A stretch of DNA of 10,240 nucleotides from the NCBI GenBank assembly GCA_031258035.1, contig JAIRNL010000003.1:1-10240 (forward strand), given 5' to 3'. This stretch comes from Azoarcus sp. (GTDB lineage Bacteria > Pseudomonadota > Gammaproteobacteria > Burkholderiales > Rhodocyclaceae). Of the stretch, positions 7,248-10,240 are shown in pieces. The notes below the pieces were generated by a model. The model was not told the DNA's origin, did not search any database, and worked only from the letters and a program-made list of their open reading frames with translations. Positions within the stretch are counted from its first letter, which is position 1, and the number at the start of each line of letters is the position of its first letter. The position numbers were made by a program, and so were the translations under genes.

Positions 7248-7281
7248 GCTCATTCCTCGTGGTCAGGGTTGATGGTCGGCC

Positions 7282-7310
7282 CGGGCCGGCGCGATCTTCG
7301 TCCCGGCCCG
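7282..7310 (-). promoter_or_regulatory. GC-rich hairpin in the presumed ter operon leader
   Basis: CGGGCCGG (7282-7289) pairs exactly with CCGGCCCG (7303-7310) across a 13-nt loop, which can itself form a short CGA/TCG stem. If transcription begins near 7316, this stem would be close to the 5' end of the terD mRNA. It could protect the message or regulate translation. No known riboswitch class is recognised. Confidence 0.45.
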
Positions 7311-7322
7311 AACAATGTCGAA

Positions 7323-7351
7323 CGATAAAATAAAAAGTGGATTCTAGGCAA
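7323..7351 (-). promoter_or_regulatory. Possible promoter of the ter operon
   Basis: This is the only AT-rich patch upstream of terD. On the minus strand TTGCCT (7351-7346) could be a -35 element, followed by the T/A-rich stretch at 7338-7325 that contains poor -10 matches such as TTTTAT (spacing 15). The match is weak and an alternative sigma factor is possible. The call rests mostly on position and base composition. Confidence 0.3.
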
Positions 7352-7597
7352 CTTTGGCGCGCCACGGGGAAGCGATTCAAACGGATGCGCCCTGGCGCGG
7401 CGACCGGGCGCATCGGCATCCTGCCCGGATTCGTTTCCGGCGTATGACGCCGATCGCCTGTTCGTCCCCTGGGCTGCTGGCTGGATCGCGGTCGCGTGCG
7501 CCGATGTTGCCCCAGGCGGAAGTCGCGCCGCGCAGCTCGGACGGGTGTCTCTTTCCTGTCTTCCAGCCGAGGCGGGATGGAAAAAGTCGCTGTGTTG
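7352..7597. other. Divergent intergenic DNA without a recognisable gene
   Basis: About 245 GC-rich bases lie between the ter promoter patch and the receptor promoter. Several open frames cross it on both strands, but their translations are arginine/serine-rich, lack family motifs and lack good starts. I see no tRNA, small-RNA terminator or insertion-sequence ends. It may hold upstream activator sites for either side. Confidence 0.5.
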
Positions 7598-7626
7598 TTG
7601 CAAGGAATTATCATTCTCTGTATCGT
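7598..7626 (+). promoter_or_regulatory. Sigma-70-like promoter with a Fur-box-like operator
   Basis: TTGCAA (7598-7603) and TATCGT (7621-7626) are each 4/6 matches to -35 and -10 consensus, at the optimal 17-bp spacing. The spacer contains a sequence (7600-7618, core AATTATCATTCTC) that matches the 19-bp Fur consensus at about 12 positions, best in the right half. Fur bound here would occlude RNA polymerase, giving iron repression of the receptor. This is what is expected for a TonB-dependent siderophore receptor. Confidence 0.55.
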
Positions 7627-7712
7627 TGGCTGCTCTGTGGGAAGTTGGCGGTGCGGTGGCGTCGGGGCTTTCCCTTTTCGGAACCTGAATGGGTGAGGTG
7701 TCATGATGCAAG

Positions 7713-10058
<2,346 letters not shown>

Positions 10059-10128
10059 CTCTCGCTCACACCGTCGAGCCTTTGGCACGGCATTGATCGT
10101 CCCATCCACCTGAAAGGAAGCAAGCAAG

Positions 10129-10240
10129 ATGAAACACAAGACACGCTCACACATCCTCGGCGCGGGCATTGCGCTTCTCGGCCTTTGCGCCACGGCGCAG
10201 GCGCACCAGATTTGGCTGGAACAGCCCGAAGGCGAAAACG
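10129..10240 (+). CDS. Secreted DUF4198-like protein (partial, runs off window)
   Basis: Only the first 37 codons are visible. The start at 10129 follows AAGGAAG by about eight bases. The product opens with a clear Sec signal peptide: a charged start (MKHKTRSH), a hydrophobic core (ILGAGIALLGLCA) and a cleavage site after AQA. The mature start HQIWLEQPEG matches the opening of DUF4198 periplasmic proteins, which are often found with metal-uptake genes and TonB-dependent receptors. It lies 70 bp after the receptor in the same direction with no terminator between, so it is probably co-transcribed. Identification rests on a short segment. Confidence 0.7.
   Translation, partial: MKHKTRSHILGAGIALLGLCATAQAHQIWLEQPEGEN

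Noticed and set aside
7577..7696. A 39-codon plus-strand ORF with a hydrophobic stretch and lipobox-like VGC, preceded by GAGG.
   Set aside because: Its hydrophobic part is the translation of the AT-rich promoter/Fur-box segment (7598-7626). It would require a promoter further upstream, and the rest of the peptide matches nothing I recognise.

Overview
The window looks like chromosomal DNA of a GC-rich Gram-negative proteobacterium. It has a TonB-dependent outer-membrane receptor, a Fur-type regulatory element, Shine-Dalgarno starts and a Rho-independent terminator. A betaproteobacterium is my best guess, but only from general codon and base composition and gene style.

Positions 1-7253 hold one compact minus-strand operon, read right to left: terD, an AIM24-family gene, terZ-like, a phosphoribosyltransferase with TRSP domain, a HAD hydrolase, a StiP-type PRTase-like/PELOTA protein, a CitE-like aldolase and terA. 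A terminator hairpin follows 7 bp after terA. The PRTase, HAD, StiP and CitE genes overlap one another, so they are probably translationally coupled. This is a 'Ter' stress-response locus: TerD-domain calcium-binding proteins combined with the module that comparative genomics (Anantharaman, Iyer and Aravind) proposed to make a nucleoside-like metabolite. terB, terC and the usual ATP-grasp partner are not in this apparently complete transcription unit.

Positions 7254-7702 are the divergent control region. On the ter side there is an AT-rich patch that may be the promoter, and a GC-rich hairpin in the presumed leader. On the other side a reasonable sigma-70 promoter (7598-7626) has a Fur-box-like sequence in its spacer. 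About 240 bp in the middle show no gene.

Positions 7713-10058 (plus strand) encode a TonB-dependent siderophore-type receptor. Its N-terminal leader is interrupted by 17 perfect copies of the tetranucleotide AGGC (7801-7868), just before the hydrophobic core of the signal peptide. The best-looking ATG (7750) is out of frame at 17 copies and would be in frame at 15, 18 or 21. Only GTG/TTG starts are in frame now, and the third frame is closed by stops. This is the hallmark of a phase-variable (contingency) gene, and the most interesting signal in the window. A 17-codon leader ORF with a good ribosome site overlaps the ATG at 7750. After the receptor a partial gene (10129 onward) encodes a secreted DUF4198-like protein, probably co-transcribed and perhaps affected by the same switch.

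Overall, a metal/oxidative-type stress operon stands back to back with a presumably iron-regulated and potentially phase-variable metal-chelate uptake locus.
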